Shown here one piece after another: positions 1 to 11,576 of a stretch of 64,000 bases of DNA (position 1 is the stretch's first letter; every line of letters begins with the position of its first letter). The DNA lies in the NCBI RefSeq assembly GCF_051020985.1, contig NC_135001.1:21569896-21633895 (forward strand), read 5' to 3'. The position numbers and the translations under genes are program-made. This DNA is from Nomia melanderi. Taxonomy: Eukaryota > Arthropoda > Insecta > Hymenoptera > Halictidae. The notes below the pieces were generated by a model, which ran no database searches, was not told the origin of the DNA, and saw only the letters and a list, made by a program, of their open reading frames with translations.

Positions 1-407
1 ACAATATAAATACACAATCATTCTTAACTCGAATAAAATATACGTCGACGCGACAGATGCAAATGTTCAGTCGCAAGTAGAAACGGTAAGCAATGGTCGG
101 ACATAGTTACGATCGAGTCAAATTTTGCAGCATTAAAAGGGAGAAATCTCAGTTGAGCTATAATTTAACATTATTATATTCAGACATTTAAAAATTTGAG
201 GAAAATTTTACAATTTTTGCTCGTAAATTTTAAGCATAAATATTGATAAATATTCAACTTTGACTTGATAAATTGTTCTTTCAAATATGCAATATAAATA
301 CATAATCATTCTTAACTCGAACAAAATATACGTCCACGTGACAGATACAAATGTTCGGTCGCAAGTAGAAGCAGTAAGCAATGGTCGGGCATAGTTACGA
401 TCGAGAT
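1..407. repeat. 288-bp tandem repeat, about 1.4 units, cut by window edge
   Basis: The sequence from position 2 recurs from position 290 with few mismatches (shared words include AATATAAATAC, ATTCTTAACTCGAA and GCAATGGTCGG), giving a period of 288 bp. The array runs off the left edge, so its full length is unknown. An inverted, internally deleted unit lies at 13820-13999. Confidence 0.75.
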
Positions 408-1058
408 ATCGAAATTGTAATGCTCCCAATGAACCACAATAATTTCTTGGTTCTCGTGAATCCACGAAACATTCGCAAACCCAGCTGCACGAGATTCCAA
501 GTCAATGCGGCATAGTTGATTCCAAGCGAATACAATCAATCGGTTTAATGAGCTCCGTTTCAATAATTGGCTATTCGAGAGGGGAATGAAGCATAACGAT
601 AATATCGGCGACATTATCGAAGCTAAACAGGGGAACGGTTTTTTCCTTAATCTTCTCCGCCTTGTTAACCGCAGAAGAATCTGCTGCGTTCGACGCGAAT
701 AATCCCCCCCTCCCCCGGACGATCGGCAATCGCCCTATTGATTTTCCACTGTTTACATAATATCCCACTTTTCTTCTATTTCCAATTCAACGATGGTCAG
801 TCGGAAATGCTGGATATTCGAACAGAAGAATTTTATATTCTCCGGGTTTCTACAACCGTTTGAAATCAGTACACCATGATGCCGCGACCAATATCGGAAA
901 TATTTACTGCGGTATTCATAAATCCACCCGGGATGTACGATTTTCATAACAACATCATTGGTAAAATGTTTAAAATGCAGTTTCATTTTGGTCGACGCAG
1001 GAAGTTGCACATTTCTACGACACATCGTATTTACAGGTGTGCACGGACGTGAATTTTC
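408..1058. other. No gene seen
   Basis: Mixed-composition DNA with no supported exon, RNA or repeat. A short C-run lies near 705. Confidence 0.5.
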
Positions 1059-1574
1059 GTAACACTGCAACTACCGAGCATTTAATACGATTAATGTGCG
1101 ATTCCTGTAAAAATTGTAACAGTAGATTATTTTCAGTTTCTTCAGACATTCGTTATAGTACTGAAATGAAACTATTTTCAAAATCATTTCGAAGGTTCAA
1201 TGCTGCCAAGATATCAATAATTGCTAAGAAAATCGAAACCAGTCATTTCGACTGGTACGGCAGTTCTAGTGTTAATAATTATTAAAAACACAACAGATAA
1301 TTCTCTGAGAAATTACTACAGAGATTGATTCAGCAATAGGCAAACTGAATTGTAAATCAATAGAAATCTCAGTAGTAGCACTGTCGGAGTTTCCATAGAA
1401 AAATTTCAAAAAGTCAGTTCGACTGTTCGGTAGTTCTAGTGTTGAGGTTTTCACGCCATATTCATTATAGTACTCAAATGGAACTATTTATTTTCAAAAT
1501 CATTTCGAAGATATCAATAATTGCTAAAAAATCGAAACCAGTCATTTCGACTGGTACGGTAGTTCCAGTGTTAA
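1059..1574. mobile_element. Composite TTAA element G-H-G, copy 1
   Basis: Family G (1059-1275, degraded left tip GTAACACTG) ends in GTAGTTCTAGTGTTAA. Its TTAA (1272-1275) starts family H, which ends GTAGTTCTAGTGTTGA at 1445. A left-truncated second G runs to TTAA 1571-1574. The same three-part order with the same internal junction recurs at 14010-14528 and, truncated, at 42332-42733. G carries a CCAGTC/GACTGG hairpin at 1239-1255. Confidence 0.8.
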
Positions 1575-1782
1575 ATCTTGAAATCATACTAACTCTTTCA
1601 GCAATAAGTTCTCTAGTTTTTCTCATAAACATATAATTCTTCTTTAATTTGCTTTGGTTTGCCATCAAAGTATATCCTAGCTGCATTCGTCCTGCGTTTG
1701 ACGAGTACACGCTCCATTTATTCGCGTTATTGCGCGCAAAACGAGAGACTTTTCAAAGTAAATTGCACAGTTAACAGGTTAA
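1571..1782. mobile_element. TTAA element, family S
   Basis: Begins at the TTAA shared with the preceding G and ends with GTTAACAGGTTAA (TTAA 1779-1782). It shares internal words with the copies at 29563-29692 and 52500-52898. The left tip is degraded. Confidence 0.55.
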
Positions 1783-3335
1783 ATTTATAATCTTGTTTAA
1801 TATCTTACGTATACATTTATGTTGAGTCGTAACGAAGAGCGATAAGGAATAAGCAAACAAACAAATGGAAACCAGTCATTTTGTACGGTAGTTCTAGTGT
1901 TAAATTTTTACCGTACAAAAATCGTGAAAATTTCGATGAAACTTTGATTTCTGTGCTACGCGCATTTTAATAAAGCCTTTCGCAGAGCACACTAGTGTTG
2001 CTTTGCCTCCGACTTCACTAAGTTACTCTATGAAAATGCATATTTGCATAAAGATTCGCAGTTCAACGGTAACCTAGTTAATATTCGAGCGATACAACGA
2101 AAGTTTCCAGTGCCCCGAAAGACTACAGTTCCGAGTCATCTAATATCGCGAGCGCAAAAGAATCTGGAATAAATCAACTCGATTAAAAGGTGTACAACCA
2201 GCGGAAACCTTTGAAAACATAAAATTCCCTACCCCAGAAAGAGATAATAACGCGTTAAAGAACTCACGTTCCTCTCGCGAAAAAATCCACTTTCGTTCAG
2301 TTTGTACTGAATTCGAAGTGTTCGCAACGAATTTTCATAACCCAATTAGCTATGCAAAGCACGATAAACGAAGTGTCGAAAAGCTTATCCCCGTATTATT
2401 TCAAACCCGTTGAAGCTCCTTATCAACAAAATAAACTCCGACTGTATTGTCGCTGAAAGTCCATCGAGAACCGAAAGTTCCATATTCACGGGTGTCAAAA
2501 GAAACGACGAAATCGCGGCGCATTACGTCCTCGAACACGTTTCGGGCGATTTCGACGTTGGGAAAAGAAGAAGAAAAACGGAGAAGCAATCGGCGCGTCG
2601 AGAGTGGGTTCGTTTCGCGGCGGAGAACCAGCCGAAACTGCTCGGAACAATATTGAAGTTATATTGTTTCGGCGAGCCGAGGTTTTCTTAGCCGCGGCAG
2701 CCGCCGCGATTCCCGGAAAGTTCTCAATCAGAAGTTCCGGACGCGACCGCGAAGTGGAACGGACGGAATTCAAGAAGTTCGCGCAACCTTTGCCTCGGAA
2801 GCGCGCCGGATAAAACAAACAAGAATTAGAGGACCGTTCTCATCGTCCCGACCGGTCGCGATGCCCGCGACAGCTTCAACGCGCCGGCTACATTATCGCG
2901 GAGCAGGATGTATCCATTCGAACTCTCAACTTCTCGAACACCGCGCCGCGTCCGGGACGTACACTCGAGCTCAAAACTCGCGAGACGTTGACGAAACTTT
3001 CGTAAGGACTCGGGGAAACAATTGGAATCGCTGTGAAACGTTTCGAGACAGCCTCCTCTTCGAGGTTTTACGGTAATTAGTCAACAGTGTGACGAGACTC
3101 GTGTATAATCGAGCGTTACGCGCCGAAAATGACAGCGCGCGGTGGAAGTTTAGGCGCTAGAAGGGAGAGAAGCACCCCTTGTCTTCCGTGCAGTCGTCTT
3201 AAAGCAGGCACGAAGCTTAAACAAGCACCGAGCGTCTGTTTCTGTGATCTTTATGCATTCTCCGAGGGCGGCACCTTATCTCGGCGAATTTCGGGAATGC
3301 TCGGATCGCTCGGCCGTTTATCCTTCCGACACGCG
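1783..3335. other. No gene seen; GC-rich second half; G-element scrap
   Basis: A right-end fragment of family G (CCAGTC..GTAGTTCTAGTGTTAA) lies at about 1869-1903. From about 2480 the DNA is GC- and CpG-rich up to the candidate promoter. No exon with credible splice sites was found. Confidence 0.5.
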
Positions 3336-3570
3336 ATTGGCACAGATCCGAACGAACGGAGGGACGAAAGGGTTCGAGTATCTTTAACTCTGGCTGTTAC
3401 GCGCCCAAAAATGACGGTAAGACACTCGCCGTCGCTGTCGCGCGAGAAACAAAAGGAGCCTCTACCCCGGACGCCAATCGGTATGCGTATCTGGCAAAGT
3501 CGCGCTGATTGGCCGTTCGATAGATGCTTTTTCCTATAAATATGCCGACTTTTTTCCTTGAGCGTCAGTT
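3336..3570 (+). promoter_or_regulatory. Candidate TATA/initiator core promoter with CCAAT boxes
   Basis: A TATAAATA box at 3535-3542 is followed by the arthropod initiator TCAGT at 3565-3569, whose A (3567) would be +1; the TATA box then starts at -32, the canonical spacing. CCAAT boxes occur at 3336-3340 (reverse), 3474-3478 and 3508-3512 (reverse). The upstream 700 bp is GC-rich. Downstream, an ATG at 3642 opens a 28-codon frame that runs into a TTAA element starting at 3685. No clear splice donor or long exon follows, so the transcribed gene is unknown. Confidence 0.5.
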
Positions 3571-3684
3571 AACATCGACTCGCGTAATCGACCCAGTCTC
3601 AACGAACGTAGAAACAAGCATCCAAAATCAACCTCTGTGTTGATGAAATTGTTAGAATCACTGTATCACTTCAACATTGTACTT

Positions 3685-3887
3685 TTAACCCTTTGCACTC
3701 GGAAGTATTTCGTTAGCAACATTTTCTAACTAGACAAAGGCGATGATTTCTTTTAAATAAATTCAAAGAGAAATCACAGGTAAATTGAGAAACAAAGCTT
3801 TTTTATCCCAATATTTCGCGCACCGATGCATTATACATAGTTCAATATTAGATATTAAATTTTCCAATTTTACTGCGTCAAATCAAA
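3685..3887. mobile_element. TTAA element, family A, right end decayed
   Basis: Starts TTAACCCTTTGCACTCGG at TTAA 3685-3688. It matches the family interior, ending with the conserved stretch around TTTTACTGCGTCAAATCAA, after which the right terminus is lost. It belongs to the subfamily seen at 19.4-19.7 kb (GAAGTATTTCGTTAGC). Confidence 0.75.
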
Positions 3888-4433
3888 TGTCACAACAATC
3901 ATTCTATAGCTATAGACGCGAGCACTCTGAGTGGAGACTCCCCTTGCCCCTGTAAATGTTCAGCTTGGTGCACCTAAACGTAGACATGGCAACTGTAGTC
4001 ATTTATTCAGAATCAAAGTCATTCATAACAATTACAGCCTCAAATCGTCCATATTCTCTCCATGTTTCCCCATGTGTCACCTTCAATTAAAAATTCCTCT
4101 AAAAAAAGACGCTCCAACGAGCATCACTTCAAACAATCCTCACGCAAGATTTCATTCAGAATTTTCCCAGCGAACGAACGTCTAACAGAAAATCCACGAA
4201 CTATTGTTTCTGAAAACAAATTCCGCTCGAAAAATGTTCGGAAATTTTCACGCGGAGCGGCTTGATCGCCGCTGATTCATTCTGCTCGAACAATTCTCGT
4301 TATTTCGCGTAGTTAATCGCCTCGGCAAATGAACGGTAAACTATTCGCCGAGCGTTCGGCAAACGTTCCGTTTATATCGAATATCGGACTTCGGGTTTCG
4401 TTTTCACGCGTCGGAAATCTGCTGCTTTACACC
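3888..4433. other. No gene seen
   Basis: AT-rich DNA turning GC-rich after about 4300. No exon, RNA or repeat is supported. Confidence 0.5.
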
Positions 4434-5420
4434 TGACAGGTTAGTAGTCTCGATGCCCTCACGGCCTGGAATATTATTACATTCATTTTTGGCTTTCGGG
4501 TGAGAGCCGTGTCCAATAGGAATATTCTCCAGCTGGCTTCGTCAGGGAGCTAAAGGCACACTGATACTGGTGTGTCTTGGAAGACTTTCTTCAAATGTGG
4601 ACCCTGTTTGTGTTCCGGATCGGTGGTTACCAATCATTTTTAATTGTCCAGCTGACCAATTAAAAATGATTGGTAACCACCGATCCGGAACATAAACAGG
4701 GTGTTAGCGCACGGTGTACACTCGTACCTCCAAATGCACTCTGACGTGGTTTCAGTTATAATCTTCTCGAAGGACCAGAATGGTTAACCCACTCACTTTT
4801 TCGGCTCACCATTCACTTACTAAACTGCACTTGGTTTCCCTGACTTGTCTTCAGGTTTCTAAAGGGTACTAAGATTGCTAATGGTATTTGTTAACTCACT
4901 GCTCGTGTTTGAGCGACTGACTCTTGGCGATCTTCGCTCTTGATCGCCAAGTCCTTTCTAAATTCTCCGCTGATTGGTTTCTTCTCATTTTGGCAGTCAC
5001 CAATCAGCGGACCTAACTTAACGCAGACACTCTTCCTTGCGCCCTTAGCGCGCTCACTTGCGAAGGGATGCCGCGGTGCTTGTGGGGGCGAAGACAACGC
5101 TGCTGGAAATTCGTCCAGGTAGCGGACCTTCTAAAACTGGCAGTTTTTAACTCATGAATCGTCTTCTCTCGCCAGGAAGTATAGTACACTCTAAAAACAC
5201 ATGCATACTAAAAACCTAAAAATCCTAAATCTCTAAAGTAGCCCTTCACACACGTCCGTGCCATAAACCGTGTTAGCGACGGTCGCTAACACAGGGTCCA
5301 CATTTAAAGAAAGTCTTCCAAGACACACACCAGCAATGCCGGCGAAACGTTGGGAAAATATTCCTATTGGACACGGCTCTCGCCCGAAAGCCAAAAACGA
5401 ATGTAACGTGACAGGTTAGT
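4434..5420. mobile_element. Foldback element with long TIRs and four internal hairpins
   Basis: A 12-bp direct repeat TGACAGGTTAGT flanks the element (4434-4445, 5409-5420). Inverted termini run from 4477 to about 4608 and from about 5275 to 5406, starting TTACATTCATTTTTGGC on the left and its near-complement on the right. Nested inside are a hairpin with 45-bp arms (4602-4646 and 4657-4701, one mismatch), a 9-bp stem (4924-4932/4942-4950), a 13-bp stem (4966-4978/4999-5011) and a 10-bp stem around 5271-5291. The left TIR carries 31 extra bases outside the match. No transposase frame is present. The direct repeat is longer than the 8-10 bp usual for hAT, P, MULE or foldback elements, so part may be chance. 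Confidence 0.75.
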
Positions 5421-6176
5421 CATACTCGCCGGCGAGCCGGAGGAGTTTCTCAGAATGGCGCAGCGACTTGCGAGCGGGAGTGTACGCGCGAGCGGCAATT
5501 CCGGCCACGATTTCGATGCTTCGACGATACGCTTCGAAGTACCCGCGCGTCCGCTCTCGTCGCAGACGCTTCCATCGATACACGCCGGCGTATCGATTAT
5601 GGAAATGCGGGTTTCCACTCGTCGACAATTGAATCTGCGCGCGGGACGCATTAGCCGGGCACGCGAGGAGCATCGCGACGCCCTGGAAAAGTATAATGGC
5701 CTGGGGGTGGACAATCAGCGTAATTGTTACCGTTGACGTATCGAGTGTTGCGGTTCGATGCGCCGCGTGGAAATGAAACGACCGCGCCCGCCGTAAGTTA
5801 TTTCGCGTGGCGTCGTTCGCCGCGTATAAAGGGAGTTTGCGGGAAACAGAGGGCCGCGCGCGTCGTCTGCGTGGAATTCGTTTAGGGGGCCACAAGCCAT
5901 AGTAACGCGGAACGCGCGGATCGAATGTCTGCGAGGACTAATTAGTACGGAGTTATTATAGCCCGCGGAATGCTCTTTACGGATACCGCTTCGCGGATAA
6001 TTTTAACTCCGAGGGTATTGAGCGATACGGGAGATTTTATTGGAAATATTTAATATACGGAGCATTGTAACATTTCTTAGTGTTACGTTTTGTAAGTGAA
6101 ACTAGGGTTTATCAGCGGATACTTGTTAGGATCTTTATGCGAATTCAAGTGGCTAATGTAATTGGAGAAATAAGAT
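5421..6176. other. GC-rich island, no supported gene
   Basis: CpG-rich to about 5940, with a TATAAAGG word near 5826 but no TCAGT initiator at the right distance. Overlapping open frames on both strands are arginine-rich composition artefacts. Confidence 0.5.
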
Positions 6177-6448
6177 TGGTAGAAAGTGATTCTTCCTGAG
6201 AAATATTATGGAAAACATTAGAAACTTATTATCTACGAATTTTCTATGAGTGTATAAATCTGCATTACAATTTACAATTAGTTTGCGCCTCGCTGTATGA
6301 TGTAAAGTGTACGTTAGAAAGTGATGTTTCCTGAAAAATACTATCAAAAACATTACAAACTTTACAAGTTTCAAGCGAGGGCACAACTAATTGTAAATTA
6401 TAATGCAGATTTTTATACGCTTGTAGAAAATTCGTAAATGATAATTAG
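6177..6448. repeat. Combined direct and inverted repeat
   Basis: About 48 bp at 6177-6225 recurs directly at 6313-6361 (AGAAAGTGAT, TTCCTGA.AAATA, AACATTA.AAAC). About 70 bp at 6228-6297 recurs inverted at 6378-6448 (shared words AATCTGCATTA, AATTTACAATTAGTT, ACGAATTTTCTA). It looks like a relic of a long-TIR element. No coding content. Confidence 0.7.
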
Positions 6449-7470
6449 TTTGTGCCCTCTCTGTACGTTGTTCATTCGGACCCCAAGTTTATGACTATGT
6501 TTCTTCGCAATCTTTCCACTATTTGATTGTTTAACTACCATGTTTAAATAATTTCTCAGCGATAAAGAGGACCAATAGAATAACAAAATGAAAGTTCGAA
6601 ATGTTTGTGCGAGCAAGGTCTAATTATGAATCCGTCGTTTGCGCGTTCGCTAGAATTGCCAGTAGCGCAAAGCTTAATATTATTCTTGTAATTTAGAACT
6701 ATTATTTGATTCTCTACGTTATGATATTTCTTGTTTCAACGATAATATCGAACTTGAAGGAAAGAAGACAGCCACAAGGGAAAATCGTTACTCCTTTCCC
6801 CGCAGCACTACGAAGTTGTCGGATCTTTCGAGCGCAACACGGTATGGCTCGCGAACAACAATTCACAGTGCACACCTCATCGACCGACTCAACCCGCAAA
6901 ATTGTTCAAAGTTACCACGCGAAGTACAACGCAATTCCATCGCACAGGTATCCAGAGAGCATTGAAAGGATCAATACTCTAACGTTCGGCAGTCGCAAAG
7001 GGCGCAGCGTGCAAACCGTGCGGCATGGTCCGACGCGGAGTCCGAATCCTGGCTACGAAGTTATTCACTTCAGAACTGTATACGAGGCGTGATCAAAAAG
7101 CACCACGACATAATACGCGAAACGCGATACGTGCGAGTCGAGAATCTGAAATTCAGGAATATCGTTCTCCGCTGCTTGATCTGCAAATGCTGCAAGTTCA
7201 GTTAACGCTCTTCATTCAGTTGAAACGCCAATTGTTTCACTAGAACAGAATTTGTGTTCGGTTTTCGGTAACGATTTTAAAAACTGTTTCGAAAGATACA
7301 ACTCGATTCCTAGTACATTCAACTTCCAGGATTTCAAGCTGAAAACCTACGTTCCGAACGGAAAGTTCTGAGAAAGTGTTTCCACAATTTTCTTTAAAAT
7401 CATTCACTATTGGAAACAGAAGAAGCCCTGAAACAAATTTTCGTAATATAAACAGAAAAATATTCGAGAA
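6449..7470. other. No gene seen
   Basis: Open frames on the plus strand around 6706-7243 have no splice context or recognisable protein features. Confidence 0.45.
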
Positions 7471-7863
7471 TTAACACCTTAGTCTTTTTCTTGAAACTCT
7501 GATCGATACGGCCATTTTGTCATTAATAATTTCTTTGAAAGATAAAAAAATTCTAAGCATACGTTACGCCTATATTGCTTTTTAAGTATAATAGTTGATT
7601 ACAGAGTAATAATATTTACTACTACTATTGGCCTATGATTTCTTTTACAACTCTGGCATGGCCACTTCGTCATTAATAATTTAATTGAAAAATAGAAAAA
7701 TTCTAAGCATACGTTACGCCTATATTGCCTTTCAAGTGCAATAATTGATTACAGAGGAATAGTATTTACTTTGCATTCGAACGAACTGAGTAATATATAT
7801 ATTTGTTGAATCATATTGGAAATCTTCACCACGAATCTCACTCGTTGTTATAGGAGGGGTTAA
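7471..7863. mobile_element. TTAA element, family C, with internal duplication
   Basis: Bounded by TTAA 7471-7474 and 7860-7863. The interior, about 150 bp including AATTCTAAGCATACGTTACG, is present twice (from about 7500 and from about 7655), making the copy 393 bp against about 250 bp for the 48-kb copy. The second unit begins with the family's own tip words (TTGGCCTATGATTTC), so it may be a collapsed tandem insertion. Confidence 0.8.
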
Positions 7864-8735
7864 AGATTCTAAAGTCGCGTGCATCGCGTTCGACTAATTG
7901 TGACCCAAAATTTTTCGATCACACCGTCGAACGATTATACACGAAAACGGTCGTGTTTGCCGTGTTCCTGTCGAGGCGAGAGTACGCGGACCGAGTCGAG
8001 GTGATTATATCGCGCGCGCGGACTCTCGCGGAGCTCCTCGAGCTGTTGTGTATCGAAACAGTTAGTCCGTTTGGACAATAATTAGTCCTCGGGGGAAAAC
8101 GGCGAGCGACGGGAAGTGCTTAATTGCTGACCTCGGCCGACGCTCCCCGAAATTGGTGTTCCCATCCGAGCGCTAACGAGAAAATGAGAACCGGTCGGGT
8201 TACGGGGGACGGACAGAGACGGGGGTTGGCGCGCCGTTCGAACTCTATAAGTTTATCCCCGTGAATCCAACCGAAACTCGATTCTCCCTTTGCGCGGGGG
8301 GCGGGGGGGCGCCGGGATTAAAATTCCCGCGAGCGAAGGAGCTCCGTAAACGCGAAGCAATAGGGTAGAAATAAATTACCGTCGGAAGAAAATGCGGAAA
8401 CTCGATTACTGGCGGCCAAGGAAATTGAGCTTGGCCGTGTATACGTTAGGAGACGATTCGCGAGCGCCGACGGAGAGGCGGGCACGTTCGTTTTATGATG
8501 GCCCGATAAGTGAAACGAATTATGTAGGCTGATCGATTCGGGGGTAGCTCCGCGCGGTGAATTATGGTAAATTAATCGGGGCTTGGTATTTTTCGGCAGT
8601 CTATCGTATCGGATCGAGTCGGATCCAGTGGAGTTTTAGTGTTTCATACTATTTTCGAGTTCTTAATGAAACAGATACGTACGTTTTATATGTGCGATTT
8701 ATAATGCGTTGGTAACTTGATCGCTGGGGAAGACT
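7864..8735. other. GC-rich island, no supported gene
   Basis: CpG- and G-rich from about 7960 to 8640, with a run of G/C near 8300. No exon or core promoter with correct spacing was recognised. Confidence 0.5.
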
Positions 8736-9429
8736 TTAACCCTCTGCACTCGAGAGGTGACTCTCTTACCACTTGATTTCATACAGGAAAACTATTAAAT
8801 TTGATATTTAACCCTTTGCACTCGAGTCACCACTAGATTTGATATAGCAAAATTATAATATTATGTATAACACTGTGCTTCGTAGAAAAATTAATTGAAA
8901 TAAAATAGCTATGATTCTTAATTCACGTACGTTTCTTCGTTTGTTAGTGTTGAAGAACGTCGTTTAGATCTCATTGTGAAATATTGCTGATTTCTAGTGA
9001 AAAACTGTCGAGTGCAAAGGGTTTATACATTGTACGCCGGCTAAATTTCAACTAGTAAAAACGCGAGCGTCGGTGATTATACTGATACATTTTTAAATAT
9101 CGATCAAGCCGAAATTTCGAACTTACAAAAAGTAAAAGGAATTCGATCTTGTGATTTTACTTTGGATTTCTGTTATAAACATCTAAACTGTTACATGAAC
9201 GTAGGATTAGCAATTAAACGATAGACTAAAAATCATTATCTTGGGGCCGGTGCTCAGTGTATTAATATTATATTTCCTATAATGCATCATTTTGAGAAAT
9301 ATTCAAATAAAATAGCTTTGTTCCTCAATATATGCACGATTTCGTCGACTTAGTTTCACATATCGATTTCATCTCATCGGAAAATGTTGAAATATTTCCA
9401 GTGAAAAACTTCCGAGTGCAAAGGATTAA
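8736..9429. mobile_element. Three-element TTAA nest: A interrupted by A and O
   Basis: The outer family A starts at TTAA 8736-8739 (TTAACCCTCTGCACTCG), breaks at TTAA 8808-8811 and resumes at TTAA 9263-9266, ending at 9426-9429. Inside lie a second A (8808-9025) and a family O element (9022-9266, starting with a degraded TTATACATTGTACGCC). Joining the two outer halves at one TTAA restores the family A interior GATATTTAATATTATA seen elsewhere. Confidence 0.8.
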
Positions 9430-9980
9430 AATTGTTTGTGTAAACATTCTGATTGAGTTGCTTTCATGTCTCGGTATATTTACAACTATTTGATCGGTTG
9501 GAAATCGCGCGGTTAATTCTTTTAAGGGCGATACTCATTCGTTAGGATGCATTCGGTAATAAAAATGTTTCTATTAGAAATATGTGTAGTATTTATTTAC
9601 CTTTCCGTTTCGAAATTTCATCAAGCCATTCGTTTCATCGCCTAAAACTGAGAATCATTTTGAAATTCCATTTCGACGGAGCGCAGTTTAACTCGTTAAA
9701 AATTCCTTACGGCCGTGTCGGAGGATATTGACCATTTTTTTAATACTCATACATTGAATATTCATTAAATCTCCAATGCGGACGTATATTACGTCGCCCA
9801 TGGCCTTGTTAATTAAATTAGCAACAGAGTTATTAAAAGCGAAACTTTGTACCGAACACGGCAGTATATATTTTTCACGGAAGTACATTTGGAACAGTGA
9901 AATCGTCGACTGCAATGAAATTATTCCACTGTTTTCGTTTGATGCAACATTGCCATCGGAAATAATAATAAAGGAAGCCC
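9430..9980. other. No gene seen
   Basis: AT-rich DNA without supported features. Confidence 0.5.
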
Positions 9981-10130
9981 TTAACCCTTAGCAGTCCTAT
10001 GTCGAGTCAGATTCAACATTCTATTTTATTGCCACCTCTACCTTTAACAATTTTTTCTATATTTATTTGTAGTATCACAATTGTATTTAAAGGTAACATT
10101 CCAATGACTCCCAAATATTCTTGAATAAAT
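9981..10130. mobile_element. TTAA element, family N, left half only
   Basis: Starts TTAACCCTTAGCAGTCC and matches the full copy at 57086-57330 through the polymorphic interior (AATTTTTTCTATATTTATTTG, shared in shorter words) to about 10130. The right end is missing. Confidence 0.7.
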
Positions 10131-11151
10131 AAATATATTAAAATCCGTCCTTAAACACCAAACTAAACACTGAACCTTGAACAAACAATAAACGTAATCA
10201 ACTCTATTCAATATTCTCACTAACATTCCACGAAAGATAAGTAAATACGTACAAATACGCTATCGAATTCGACCGAAAGCTCAAATGAGAATATAAATGA
10301 AAAACATAATCGTCGACAAATTATAGAATATAAACCTCGTATGTTCGTATGCACTTATCCATCAAAGATAAGCTCGAATGACCGAGTAAGCTTCGACGAA
10401 ACAAAATTACTCCTTCATAACTTCCCTTTCACGAGAACGCTGCTGTTCATTCTCATACAAAATGACGCGGAAGTGCATCAACGGCTGCCGACGGGACGCC
10501 TTAATCACGTTTCGGTTTACGAAAGATACAAATTCTCGTGAAAGGAGGAAATACGAGACAGCAGTGTCGTGTAAAGTCATTTCAAATCCAATCAAGAAAT
10601 ACTCCAACGAAGGGAAGGTTAAAGTATCCTCGAGGTTATTGCGTCGAGGGGGATGAAGGAAAAAAAAGGAAGACGATGAACGTCGCCGCGGTGTCCCCGA
10701 TTCGTTGTCTGAGATTGCATCTTCAAAAGTAGAATAGGGAATTAATCAGAAAGAAAAGAACCCACCGGGGGAATCGTCGAAACGGTCTAACCGTCCCGCG
10801 GCACGGGGGACACGGTATTAAACATCCGGTAAGCCGAAATCGGCGTTTCAAGGAGACATATTGAAGATCACTCGCGCGGTCGATATTGGGGTCAATGCGG
10901 CACGAGTAATTTCTGGATTATACGGCGACAGTAATCCTCCTACTAGCATAATAACATCGTTTTATAGACCATTATCCAGTCGGCGGACTGTAACGCTATT
11001 AGCCGCATGACTCCGCGCGGATTTCGCATTCTAAAAACAAATTCAATTCTCTCAACTTCTATGGGATTCTTCGTTAGACACGGCGATCAATGTGAAATTT
11101 CTGTGGATGAGAAAAGGATTATGATGTAGGCGAGTTTACCATTGATCGTTA
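10131..11151. other. No gene seen; GC-rich 10.64-11.0 kb
   Basis: Short overlapping frames at 10.4-10.7 kb have no splice context. The GC-rich part may be regulatory but shows no recognisable core promoter. Confidence 0.45.
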
Positions 11152-11363
11152 TTAACAGAACTACCGAGCATTTAATACAATTAATATGCAGTTCCCATAA
11201 AAATTGTAACGATAGATTAGTTTCAGTTTCTTCAGACATTCATTATAGTACTGAAATGAAACTATTTACTTTGAAAATCATTCCGAATATTCAATGCTTC
11301 GAAGATAATAATTGATAACAAAACAATTGAAACCAGTGATTTTGACGGTAGTTCTAGTGTTAA
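11152..11363. mobile_element. TTAA element, family G
   Basis: TTAA 11152-11155, then a shortened left tip (AGAACTACCGAGC). It ends GTAGTTCTAGTGTTAA, and its last TTAA (11360-11363) is also the first of the next element. Confidence 0.8.
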
Positions 11364-11576
11364 CACGTTGAATGCCAATCGAATTACTATAGTTGACTCA
11401 ATTAGAAGATGATTAGTTGAAAACATCTCTACATTATGAATAATGCTAGCCAATGTGGTGGCACTCAGCTAGACGAACTTGCAATAATAACAATGCAATT
11501 CAATCAAATAATTTAATATCATATATTTCCCATTTCGAGTGTTTTTCTTTATAAAATCGTGCGGAACTTGTGTTAA
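11360..11576. mobile_element. TTAA element, family F
   Basis: Starts TTAACACGTTGAATGCC and ends CTTGTGTTAA at 11573-11576. It matches copies at 29333-29566 and 59867-60074 (shared words AATGCAATTCAATC, AATAATTTAATAT). It shares its left TTAA with the G element. Confidence 0.8.

Noticed and set aside
5416..5895. 159-codon minus frame in the GC island
   Set aside because: No splice context; Arg-rich composition artefact.
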